A stretch of 64,000 nt of DNA from the NCBI RefSeq assembly GCF_014243445.1, contig NZ_JACLQD010000005.1, positions 337,825 to 401,824 of the forward strand. Direction: 5' to 3'. The first letter of the stretch is position 1; the number at the start of each line of letters is the position of its first letter. Under the pieces are notes generated by a model. That model made no database searches. It saw nothing but the letters and a program-made list of their open reading frames with translations, and was not told the origin of the DNA. Source of the stretch: Paragemmobacter straminiformis (GTDB lineage Bacteria; Pseudomonadota; Alphaproteobacteria; Rhodobacterales; Rhodobacteraceae). Positions 52,283 to 59,953 of this stretch are shown here, piece after piece. The translations under genes and the position numbers were made by a program.

Positions 52283-53377
52283 ATGCAGGACGAAAACGGG
52301 CAAAGGGCGCTGCTGCCGGGGCGGCGGATCAGGGCGCGGGGGGCGGTGACGAATGCCACCGGACGGTTCGAGCCGCGCCGCGTGGAAGCCGTCGATGACG
52401 GTTGGGACATGGCCGAGGAAGAGCGGCTGGTCGCAACCGAGGTGCGGCTGGAACGGCCCCGTTCGGCGCTGAGTTTCAACAAAAGCCCGGACATTCCGTT
52501 TGACCGGTCGATCAACCCCTATCGCGGCTGCGAGCATGGCTGCATCTATTGCTTCGCGCGGCCCACGCATGCCTATCTGAACCTGTCGCCCGCGCTGGAT
52601 TTCGAGACCAGGCTGATCGCAAGGCCCGGCATCGGCGCGGTGCTGGAACGCGAGTTGCGGACGAAGTCCTACAAGGTCGCGACAGTGGCGATCGGCACCA
52701 ATACCGACCCCTATCAGCCCTGCGAGAAGGACCACGGCGTGATGCGCGAGGTGGTCGAGGTCTTGTCGGCGTTCAACCATCCGCTGGCGATCACGACCAA
52801 GGGGACGCTGATCGAACGCGACCTTGACCTGCTGGCGCCGATGGCGGCCAAGGGGTTGTTGCGGGTGGGGGTGTCGGTGACGACGCTTGACGCGGGCCTG
52901 TCGCGGTCGATGGAGCCGCGGGCGGCGCTTCCGGCGCGGCGGCTGGAGGTGATCCGGCGGCTGGCCGAGGCGGGGATCACGGTGCGGGTGATGGTGGCCC
53001 CCGTGATTCCGGGGCTGACGGACCACGAGATGGAGCCGATTCTGCAGGCGGCGGCCGAGGCAGGCGCGAAGGGGGCGAGCTGGATCATGCTGCGGCTGCC
53101 CCTTGAGGTGGCGCCGCTGTTCCGCGACTGGATCGGGGCGCGGCATGGCGGGCATGCGGCCAAGGTCATGGCGCGGGTGCGCGAGGCGCGGGGCGGCAAG
53201 GATTACGATGCCGAATGGGGCAAGCGGATGCGGGGCGAGGGGATGTGGTCGGAGTTGATCGGGCAACGCTTCCGGCTGGCCGTCGCGCGCTACGGGCTGG
53301 ATATGGACTTGCCCGCGCTGCGCTGCGACCTGTTCCAGCCCCCCGCGCGGGCGGGGGACCAGTTGGCGCTGTTCTGA
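52283..53377 (+). CDS. PA0069-family radical SAM protein (SplB-like)
   Basis: A 364-residue radical SAM enzyme with the cluster motif CEHGCIYC (CxxxCxxC) near residue 88, preceded by INPYRG. This is the PA0069/SplB-like group, related to spore photoproduct lyase-type proteins; its reaction is unknown. ATG 52283 is favoured over GTG 52247 because the LexA box and -10 lie between them. That promoter would give a leaderless transcript. SOS control suggests a role in DNA repair. Confidence 0.87.
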   Translation: MQDENGQRALLPGRRIRARGAVTNATGRFEPRRVEAVDDGWDMAEEERLVATEVRLERPRSALSFNKSPDIPFDRSINPYRGCEHGCIYCFARPTHAYLNLSPALDFETRLIARPGIGAVLERELRTKSYKVATVAIGTNTDPYQPCEKDHGVMREVVEVLSAFNHPLAITTKGTLIERDLDLLAPMAAKGLLRVGVSVTTLDAGLSRSMEPRAALPARRLEVIRRLAEAGITVRVMVAPVIPGLTDHEMEPILQAAAEAGAKGASWIMLRLPLEVAPLFRDWIGARHGGHAAKVMARVREARGGKDYDAEWGKRMRGEGMWSELIGQRFRLAVARYGLDMDLPALRCDLFQPPARAGDQLALF

Positions 53378-53381
53378 CGGG

Positions 53382-53834
53382 CGGAATTTGACGCAAATTC
53401 CGTGGCGAATTCTGGCGCAGAATTCGGGTCTTTGTTTCGGGAAGCGGGGTCGGGAGACCTGTCCGGTCCCTCTGATGCGGGGTCGGAATTTGACGCAAAT
53501 TCCGTGGCGAATTCTGGCGCAGAATTCGGGTCTTTGTGTCGGGAAGCTGGGTCGGGAGACTTGCCCGGTCCCTCTGGTGCGGGAGCGGAACTTGACGCAA
53601 ATTCCGTGGCGAATTCTGACGCAGAATTCGGGTCTTTGTTTCGCGAAGTGGGGTCGGGAGACCTGTCCGGTGCCTCTGATGCGGGAGCGGAATTTGACGC
53701 AAATTCCGTGGCGAATTCTGGCGCAGAATTCGGGTCTTTGTTTCGGGAAGCGGGGTCGCGAAACCTGTCCGGTCCCTCTGATGCGGGACCGGAATTTGCG
53801 TCAAATTCCGGCGCGAAATCTGCGTCAGATTTCG
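53382..53834. repeat. 102-bp tandem repeat array of paired palindromes
   Basis: Units start at 53382, 53484, 53586, 53688 and a divergent fifth at 53790, all exactly 102 bp apart. Each begins with two 21-bp palindromes separated by 3 bp: arms CGGAATT/AATTCCG around TGACGCA, then arms CGAATTC/GAATTCG around TGGCGCA. About 57 bp of spacer (GGTCTTTGTTTCGGGAAG and so on) follows. The terminal pair (53790-53810, 53814-53834) has TGCGTCA centres, the opposite orientation. It lies between convergent genes. Long open frames across it arise because 102 is a multiple of three. Confidence 0.85.
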
Positions 53835-53835
53835 C

Positions 53836-54849
53836 TCAGCCGCGGCGGCCGCGGCGTTCGCGCTTCGGATCGCCCGATGTGTCGCCCGTGCCGTCCGAGG
53901 CCGAGGAGAAGCCGCCCAGTTTCTCGCTGATGGTTTCCAGCGTGGGGCGAGGGCCTTTCGGGCGTGCCTCGAGGGCCGCGCGCATCGCTTTCAGATGCTC
54001 GGGCATGGTGCCGCAGCAGCCGCCGATGATCCGCACGCCGGCATCGCGGGCGAGGACGGCATATTCGGCCATCAACTCGGGCGTGCCGTCGTAGTGGATG
54101 TGGCCATCGTGGTATTTCGGAATGCCGGCGTTGCCCTTGGCGATCAGCGGGCGCTCGGTGCCGGTCGAGGCGAAGCCGAGGACGGTGCGCATCAGGTCGG
54201 AGGCCCCGACCCCGCAATTCGCGCCAAAGGCGACGGGCGGGTTGGGCAGTTTTTCGACCATTTCGGCCATCGCCGCCGAGGTGACGCCCATCATGGTGCG
54301 GCCTGCGGTATCGAAGCTCATCGTGCCGCACCATGCGACGCCCGCAAGACGGCAGGCCTCGGCGGCGGCCTTGTATTCTTCGGGGGCCGAGATGGTTTCG
54401 ACCCAGATGACGTCGACGCCGCCTTCCTTCATCCCCTCGATCTGTTCGTGAAAGATCTCGACGGCGGTGGCATGGGTCATGGTGCCCATCGGCTCGAAGA
54501 TCTCGCCCGTGGGGCCGACCGAGCCTGCGACGATCACGGGGCGGCCTGCGGCATCGGCGATCTCGCGCCCGAGGGCGACGCCGACCCGGTTCAGTTCGCG
54601 GACGCGGCCCTGGGCGTTGTGCAGCTTGAGCCGGGCCGCGTTGCCGCCGAAGGTGTTGGTGAGGAAGATGTCCGATCCCGCCGCGACCGCACCGCGATAG
54701 AGGGTGCGGATGTTGTCGGGCTGGTCGATGTTCCACAACTCGGGCGGTTCACCCGAGGAAAGGCCCATGTTGAACAGGTTGGTTCCCGTGGCGCCATCGG
54801 CCATGAGCCAGTCGCGGCTGGCAAGGAGCTTGGTCAGGGCGTCGGACAT
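53836..54849 (-). CDS. bmt: Homocysteine S-methyltransferase, BHMT/MetH N-domain type
   Basis: A 337-residue zinc-dependent homocysteine methyltransferase. The N-terminus LMADGATGTNLFNMG, GANCGVGASD (first zinc cysteine) and IIGGCCGT (the other two) are visible. Annotated in relatives as betaine-homocysteine methyltransferase. Alternatively it is the homocysteine subunit of a split cobalamin methionine synthase, the corrinoid protein upstream being the B12 subunit. AAAGGATG precedes ATG. It follows the MprF-like gene by 26 bp. The C-terminus is a basic, low-complexity tail. Confidence 0.85.
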   Translation of the reverse strand: MSDALTKLLASRDWLMADGATGTNLFNMGLSSGEPPELWNIDQPDNIRTLYRGAVAAGSDIFLTNTFGGNAARLKLHNAQGRVRELNRVGVALGREIADAAGRPVIVAGSVGPTGEIFEPMGTMTHATAVEIFHEQIEGMKEGGVDVIWVETISAPEEYKAAAEACRLAGVAWCGTMSFDTAGRTMMGVTSAAMAEMVEKLPNPPVAFGANCGVGASDLMRTVLGFASTGTERPLIAKGNAGIPKYHDGHIHYDGTPELMAEYAVLARDAGVRIIGGCCGTMPEHLKAMRAALEARPKGPRPTLETISEKLGGFSSASDGTGDTSGDPKRERRGRRG

Positions 54850-54875
54850 GGGGCATCATCCTTTTCGAAGGCTTG

Positions 54876-56750
54876 TCAGCCCTTCCTCTGCCATGACGCG
54901 GGGACGGTGGCAAATTCATATTCCGCATCATCATCATGAGCGGGGGGGATGCGTTGCACGCCTGCCGGTTGTGCGGCTTTCAGCGCGGGCGGGCGGTGGA
55001 TGGCGGCGGTGATTTCGGCCCCCGCAAGCGCGAGGGTGCCGAAGGAGGGTGCGGCGAGGTAGCGCCCCTCCCATCGGGGGGCGAATCCCTGCTTGAAGCG
55101 GCGCAGACCGGCAGAGGGGGCCATGCGCGCCAGCCATGCCGGAAGGTCGGGCACGGCGGCAAGCGACAGGCGGGGGATGCCGAGACGCCTTGCATCCTCG
55201 ACTGCGGCGAGGACAAGCGCCTGCATCGTGCCGTCGGGCAGGCTGGTGCCGTGGCGCATGAGGTCGAGCGTCCATTCCCGCGCCGCGCAGTGGAAGGTTG
55301 CGAAGGCGATGGGTTCCCCCGCGCGGCAGGCGACGTAGAGGCGTTGGCGCGCGATGTGGTCGGGGCTGAAGCGGCCCATCGAAAAGCCGCGCTCGCCCTT
55401 GTGGCTGCGGCTCCACGCGGTGTTGAGGGATGACAGCTGCGGGCAATGCGGGTCATGGCTGCGGGTGACCGAGACGCCCGCCTGCCGGGCCTTGCGCAAC
55501 TTGCGGCGCAGCGTGGCATGGGCGTGGCCCGCAAGGTCGAAGGCGGGCGGGTGCAAGACAGCCTCGGCCGCGATGCGGAGCGTGCGCCATCCGGCGCGGC
55601 GGGCAGTGGCGGCAAGGCGGGCATCGGTTTTGTACAGGGCGGGACGCCGGTTCTGCGCGCGCGCCAGGGTGGAAAGGGCGGCAAGGCTGGCCCCCTCGGG
55701 CGGGCCGGGGAAGGGCTCGAAAAATGCGACGAGCAGATGCGCGGTCGTGCCTGTCAGGCAGGTCTGCGCGGCGGTGCGCGCAAGTGCGAGGTCGCCCTGA
55801 TGCAAGAGCGCGGTTTCGGCGCGGGTCGCGTGCTGGGCCGGATGGGGCGGCAGGCTGCGGGCGGTGGCGGGCGGGCGGGGAGACAGCGCGGCCCAGCCCA
55901 TGCCGAGAAGTGCGGGCAGGGCGTAAAAGCAGGCGCGCCATGCGACCACGGCGGCCATCAGCGCGGCTTCGGGCACGGCGGGGAGGAAGAAGATCAGCAC
56001 CATCTCGAACGCCCCGACACCGGCGGGTGCGCCCGAGGCGAGGCCCGCGCCAAGGGCGAGCAGGACGACAGGCAGAAGCGCGGAAAAGGCCGGAGCATGG
56101 GGGGCGGGAAACAGCGCCCAGAGCGCCAGCGTCAGCGCGGCGAGGTCGAGGGCCGCCCATCCCAGAAAGGCGGCGATGGTCAGCCCGTTGGGCCAGACCG
56201 CCGGCTTGGGCAGCCAGCGCGGGCGCAGCGTCGAAAGCACCCCGAGGCCGGCCGCCGCGCCGAGGATTGCCCAGCCGAGCGCCTCGTAGCGCGTGGCGTG
56301 AAAGGCGACAAGCGCGGTCGAGGCCAGCACCGCAAGGGCCGAGAGGAAGCCCACCGTCATGGCGGCCGAAAGCCGCGTTGCCTGCCAGAGCGTGAGGTCG
56401 GGCAAGAGCCGCCAGCGGATCAGCGCGCCGGTGAGCGGGCCGAAGCCTGCCGCCTGGCTGACCGCGCCCGAGGCCATGCCCGCCGCAAAGGCCTGCGCGC
56501 CGCTGATGCCGGTGCCGAGGTGGCGGTGCAGCGTGCGTTCCTGCCCGCCGACGGCGATGAAACTGGCGGCCACGGCCAGCAAGGCCAGCGCCCATTGCTG
56601 CGGGGCAAGGCTGAAAAGCAGGTCGCGCACCGCCTGCGGGTCGATATGGTCAAGCCGCGAGGCCAGCAGCCACAAAAGCCCGCCGCCCGCCGCGACCGTC
56701 AGGGCGGGCCGTGCCAGCCTGCCTGCGAATCCCTTGACCTTTGCCGCCAT
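54876..56750 (-). CDS. MprF-like protein (flippase-like membrane domain plus DUF2156 acyl/aminoacyl transferase domain)
   Basis: A 624-residue membrane protein. The N-terminal half (about 1-310) has about 8 hydrophobic helices of the UPF0104/flippase type. The C-terminal half (about 320-600) is a DUF2156/GNAT-fold domain with AFFEPFPGP, SHKGERGFSMGRF and LDLMRHGTSLPDGTMQAL. This is the architecture of phosphatidylglycerol lysyl/alanyltransferases, which add amino acids to membrane lipids and give resistance to cationic peptides. The amino acid used cannot be told. ATG 56750 has GAGGGTGAC upstream. Confidence 0.82.
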   Translation of the reverse strand: MAAKVKGFAGRLARPALTVAAGGGLLWLLASRLDHIDPQAVRDLLFSLAPQQWALALLAVAASFIAVGGQERTLHRHLGTGISGAQAFAAGMASGAVSQAAGFGPLTGALIRWRLLPDLTLWQATRLSAAMTVGFLSALAVLASTALVAFHATRYEALGWAILGAAAGLGVLSTLRPRWLPKPAVWPNGLTIAAFLGWAALDLAALTLALWALFPAPHAPAFSALLPVVLLALGAGLASGAPAGVGAFEMVLIFFLPAVPEAALMAAVVAWRACFYALPALLGMGWAALSPRPPATARSLPPHPAQHATRAETALLHQGDLALARTAAQTCLTGTTAHLLVAFFEPFPGPPEGASLAALSTLARAQNRRPALYKTDARLAATARRAGWRTLRIAAEAVLHPPAFDLAGHAHATLRRKLRKARQAGVSVTRSHDPHCPQLSSLNTAWSRSHKGERGFSMGRFSPDHIARQRLYVACRAGEPIAFATFHCAAREWTLDLMRHGTSLPDGTMQALVLAAVEDARRLGIPRLSLAAVPDLPAWLARMAPSAGLRRFKQGFAPRWEGRYLAAPSFGTLALAGAEITAAIHRPPALKAAQPAGVQRIPPAHDDDAEYEFATVPASWQRKG

Positions 56751-57003
56751 GTCACCCTCGCGCGCACCACACGACGCCAAACTGCCTGACACCGCTTACC
56801 GGTGCCTTAACGGCGCAGAGACAGGCCAGCTTAGGGCGCGCTGCGAGGCTGCGGAGAAACGGAGAGGGGGGGGGCGTGCCGCCCGGCATCCCGGGCTGCG
56901 CCCGTGCATCATCGGGCAAGGGGCGAAGGGGCATGAAAAAGGGGCGGCCCTGCGGCTGCCCCTTTGCGGTCGGTGCCCTGCTAGGGGTCTGCCCGATCGA
57001 CGG

Positions 57004-57318
57004 TCAGAGTTCGGACATCAGTTGTGATTTCGCGACCGGAAGCAGTTCGGCCATCTTCGCGCGCACGGCGTCGGCACTGGACAGGGCGCCCAGATCGCCC
57101 GCGACCTTGCGCACCACATCCTCGATGCCCGCTTCCTCGAAATCGGCCGAGACGACCGAGAGGGCATAGGCCGCCGCCTCGTCGCCCGATTTGCCGAGCA
57201 GGCCGGCAGCCCAGAGGCCGACCAGTTTGTTGCGCCGCGCTTCGGCGCGGAACTGCATGTCGGCGTCATGGGCGAATTTGGACTCGAAAGCGTGTTCGCG
57301 GTCGTCGAAGGTGGTCAT
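57004..57318 (-). CDS. F1Fo-ATPase inhibitor zeta subunit (DUF1476)
   Basis: A 104-residue helical protein starting MTTFDDREHAFESKFAHDAD, with RRNKLVGLWAAGLLG following. It matches the DUF1476/zeta subunit first described on the Paracoccus denitrificans F1-ATPase. There the N-terminal segment inserts into the catalytic interface and blocks ATP hydrolysis. It is divergent from purC. Confidence 0.88.
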   Translation of the reverse strand: MTTFDDREHAFESKFAHDADMQFRAEARRNKLVGLWAAGLLGKSGDEAAAYALSVVSADFEEAGIEDVVRKVAGDLGALSSADAVRAKMAELLPVAKSQLMSEL

Positions 57319-57443
57319 GTGCGGGCCCCTTGCTGAGCGTCTTTGATCTGCCTCTCCATATGCCCCCGCACGCCCCGCGCTGCAAGAGGGTGTGGCACGG
57401 CTTGGTTGCGCGGCGCTTGTGCGGCGGCCCGTCGGCCTTTGCC

Positions 57444-57472
57444 TTGCCAGTTTCGCCCCGTAAGGCTATAGC
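57444..57472 (+). promoter_or_regulatory. Predicted purC promoter
   Basis: TTGCCA at 57444-57449, 17 bp, TATAGC at 57467-57472, 61 bp before the purC start. Confidence 0.5.
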
Positions 57473-57533
57473 CGCCTTAAGGCAGGCGGGGGACCCTTCG
57501 GGTTGCCCCGCAACTGCATTTGGCGGAGTTTCC

Positions 57534-58301
57534 ATGGCACGGCGCAAGAAGGTTTACGAGGGCAAGGCGAAGATCCTTTACGAAGGTCCCGAGCCGGGCA
57601 CTCTGATCCAGTATTTCAAGGACGACTCCGCGCCGACGCCCACGGTTCCCTCGCCCGCCGCGGTCGAGGGCAAGGGGGTGCTGAACAACCGCCTGTCCGA
57701 ATTCTTCATGGCCGGGCTGAACTCGGTCGGGGTGCCCACCCATTTCATCCGCCGTCTCAACATGCGCGAGCAGCTGGTGCGCATGGCCGAGATCATTCCC
57801 GTCGAGGTGGTGGTGCGCAATTTTGCCGCGGGCGATATCTCGACCCGTCTGGGCATTCCCGAAGGCACGCCGCTGCCGCGCCCGATCGTCGAATATTACT
57901 ACAAGGACGAACGTCTCGGCACGCCGCTGGTTTCGGAAGAGCATGTCATCGCCTTTGGCTGGGCCAGCCAGCAGGACCTCGACGATATGGTGGCACTGGC
58001 GCTGCGGGTGAACGACTTCCTGTCGGGCGTGATGATGGGCGTGGGCATCCGGCTTGCGGATTTCCGGCTGGAAGTGGGCCGCGTCTGGGAGGGCGATTAC
58101 ATGCGCCTGATCGTCGCCGACGAGATCAGCCCCGACAGCTGCCGCCTGTGGGACATGCGCGCGGCGCAGGAAGGGCAGGACCGCGAGGGGATTCCGCGCG
58201 AGCCCGGCCCCTTGGCCGATGTCTATACCGAACTGGCGCGGCGTCTGGGCGTGATGCCCTCGAATGTCACCCATACGACGAAGCCCACGCTGATCAACTG
58301 A
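57534..58301 (+). CDS. purC: Phosphoribosylaminoimidazole-succinocarboxamide synthase PurC
   Basis: A 255-residue SAICAR synthetase joining CAIR and aspartate in purine synthesis. VYEGKAKILYEGPEPGTLI binds ATP. VEVVVRNFAAGDIS, and the LADFRLEVGR and IVADEISPDSCRLWD motifs are family signatures. GGCGGAG precedes ATG 57534; the frame runs open upstream. Confidence 0.96.
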   Translation: MARRKKVYEGKAKILYEGPEPGTLIQYFKDDSAPTPTVPSPAAVEGKGVLNNRLSEFFMAGLNSVGVPTHFIRRLNMREQLVRMAEIIPVEVVVRNFAAGDISTRLGIPEGTPLPRPIVEYYYKDERLGTPLVSEEHVIAFGWASQQDLDDMVALALRVNDFLSGVMMGVGIRLADFRLEVGRVWEGDYMRLIVADEISPDSCRLWDMRAAQEGQDREGIPREPGPLADVYTELARRLGVMPSNVTHTTKPTLIN

Positions 58302-58329
58302 GCGGCGCGCCCCGCAAGGCTGCGCCCTT

Positions 58330-58405
58330 GTTCCCCGTTCATCCTTGTCCAAATACTCTCGGGGGTGAGGCGCATTGCGCCGAGGGGGCTGAAGGCCCCC
58401 TTTTT
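58330..58405 (-). repeat. GATATTTGG-type element between purC and purS
   Basis: On the minus strand a GC hairpin (GGGGGCC/GGCCCCC-like, about 58380-58402) precedes CACCCCCGAGAGTATTTGG and ACAAGGATGAAC. It is inside a same-strand gene pair, so purS may have its own transcript. Confidence 0.55.
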
Positions 58406-58484
58406 CGCTTTTCTCCCGCGCAGGCTTGCCGTTCGCGGACAGGGGCGGTAAGGCACGCGCAGGCCAATCCAAGCGGGGGTTCCC

Positions 58485-58724
58485 ATGAAAGCGCGCGTGA
58501 CCGTCATGCTGAAAACCGGTGTCCTCGACCCGCAGGGCGAAGCGGTGCGCCATGCCTTGGGCACGCTGGGTTTTTCCGGTGTCACGGGGGTGCGGCAGGG
58601 CAAGGTGATCGAGCTTGACCTTGACGCCAGCGACCGCGCCAAGGCCGAGGCCGACGTCAAGGCGATGTGCGAGAAGCTGCTCGCCAATACGGTGATCGAA
58701 AGCTACCGCGTCGAGATCCTGTAA
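58485..58724 (+). CDS. purS: Phosphoribosylformylglycinamidine synthase subunit PurS
   Basis: A 79-residue small subunit bridging PurQ and PurL in FGAM synthase. MKARVTVMLKTGVLDPQGEA, the G-V-x-QGK segment (VRQGKVIELDL) and the C-terminal CEKLLANTVIESYRVEI are characteristic. It lies 183 bp after purC. purQ is not adjacent: the next gene is on the other strand. Confidence 0.95.
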   Translation: MKARVTVMLKTGVLDPQGEAVRHALGTLGFSGVTGVRQGKVIELDLDASDRAKAEADVKAMCEKLLANTVIESYRVEIL

Positions 58725-58727
58725 GGG

Positions 58728-59756
58728 TCAGGCGGCCAATGGCAGTTCGGGGCGCCGTTCCGTGTGCGGCCCGCCCAGAAGCTGCGACAGAAGCACAAGG
58801 GATTCGTGCCGCTTCAGCGTCAGGCCCGCATCGGGGCGGACGGCCGCGGTCATGACGCTTTCAAGCTTTGCGCGCATCCGCGCCCCGAGTGCCTCGACCA
58901 TGCGCGCGGCGGGCTGGAAGCTTTCGGTCGGCAGGTTTTCCGACAGGATCACAGCGTGTTCGTCGAGATAGAGGTGATGGTAGGTCACCGGCCCGGCATC
59001 CCCTTGCCATGCGCCGTGGCCGATCAAGTGGCGGGCGGGGACGAGGACCCCGGATTCGCCTGACAGCAACTCGACCTCCCATCCGGAGAGGGCGATGCGG
59101 TGGCAGCCCGACAGGTGCAGGTCGCGGGCGGGCAGGTCGGGCCCGAAGAGATGCGCGGGGATCACCACAGGGCGCAGGTCGGGCCAGAGCATCAGGTCGG
59201 TGGCCGAGAAGTCGAGCGCGCCGTGCCAGCGCAGGGGCAGGGCGCGGCCATCCGCCGTAAGGACAAGGTCGCCCGCGCGCAGGCTTTCGACCTTGCGCAA
59301 GCCATCGGGCGTGGCGATCAGGGTGCCCGAGGCGAAGCACATGAAGACCGGCGTGGTGTTGGTGACGCTGGCAATGGCATGGGCCCCGTTGGGAAAGCCG
59401 TTCATCACGGCGAGTGTGCCGCTGCCATCGGTGACGAAAAAGAACCGCTGTCCCGCCGAGGTGGTGATGACGGCGATCTGCTTTCCGCGCAGGTCGGTGC
59501 CGCCCACGTTGGCCAGTTTGTTGGTGGCGGGAAGGTTTCCCGAGAATTCCAGCGTGAAATTCAGCGTCTGTCCGCCGATGATGACCTGTGTGTCGGGATC
59601 GGCCAGACCGCCGTTGTAGTCGAGCCGCAGGTCGCCGGTCGTGCCCGAGGTGAAGGTGAGAAGCGTCGTCGGCGTCTTCGAGGTGCCCGAGACGTTCAGT
59701 GCCGCGTTGTTGGCGGTGCTGCTGTCGCCGCGGGCGTAGAAGGAAAGGGTCGCCAT
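58728..59756 (-). CDS. Hint-domain protein
   Basis: A 342-residue protein. An N-terminal region of about 130 residues is rich in Gly, Thr and Asn with beta-strand character. It is followed by a Hint (hedgehog/intein) domain starting CFASGTLIATPDGLRKVESLRAGD (split here; residues about 140-163), with the cleavage cysteine, and continuing with the YHHLYLDEHAVILSENLPTES segment. Such proteins are frequent in Rhodobacterales; self-cleavage or secretion is suspected, but function is unknown. It is convergent with purS, stops 3 bp apart. Confidence 0.85.
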   Translation of the reverse strand: MATLSFYARGDSSTANNAALNVSGTSKTPTTLLTFTSGTTGDLRLDYNGGLADPDTQVIIGGQTLNFTLEFSGNLPATNKLANVGGTDLRGKQIAVITTSAGQRFFFVTDGSGTLAVMNGFPNGAHAIASVTNTTPVFMCFASGTLIATPDGLRKVESLRAGDLVLTADGRALPLRWHGALDFSATDLMLWPDLRPVVIPAHLFGPDLPARDLHLSGCHRIALSGWEVELLSGESGVLVPARHLIGHGAWQGDAGPVTYHHLYLDEHAVILSENLPTESFQPAARMVEALGARMRAKLESVMTAAVRPDAGLTLKRHESLVLLSQLLGGPHTERRPELPLAA

Positions 59757-59953
59757 GACGGGCCTGTGGGTTGGGGCATCTGGCGTTAGGTTTGGTTAAC
59801 TTATCGGCATACTTAAGGCTGGGTCGGTTAACCTTTTGGACGGTTTGCGGCCTTTTCCAAGGCAGGCACGGGCGACAGGCGGGGTCGCATCCGGGCAAGA
59901 CGCGGCGCTTGGGGCGGGGTTTCCTGGGGCGGTGAGTCAAGGGGAGATGCGCC

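Noticed and set aside
53382..53834. Possible CRISPR array
   Set aside because: The spacer parts are conserved between units rather than unique, the unit is 102 bp, and no cas genes are present.
53402..54094. Open frames across the 102-bp repeats that would encode a 34-residue repeat protein
   Set aside because: The frames stay open on both strands because the repeat length is a multiple of three. They run into bmt antisense and lack a ribosome binding site. The palindromic DNA explains the conservation better.
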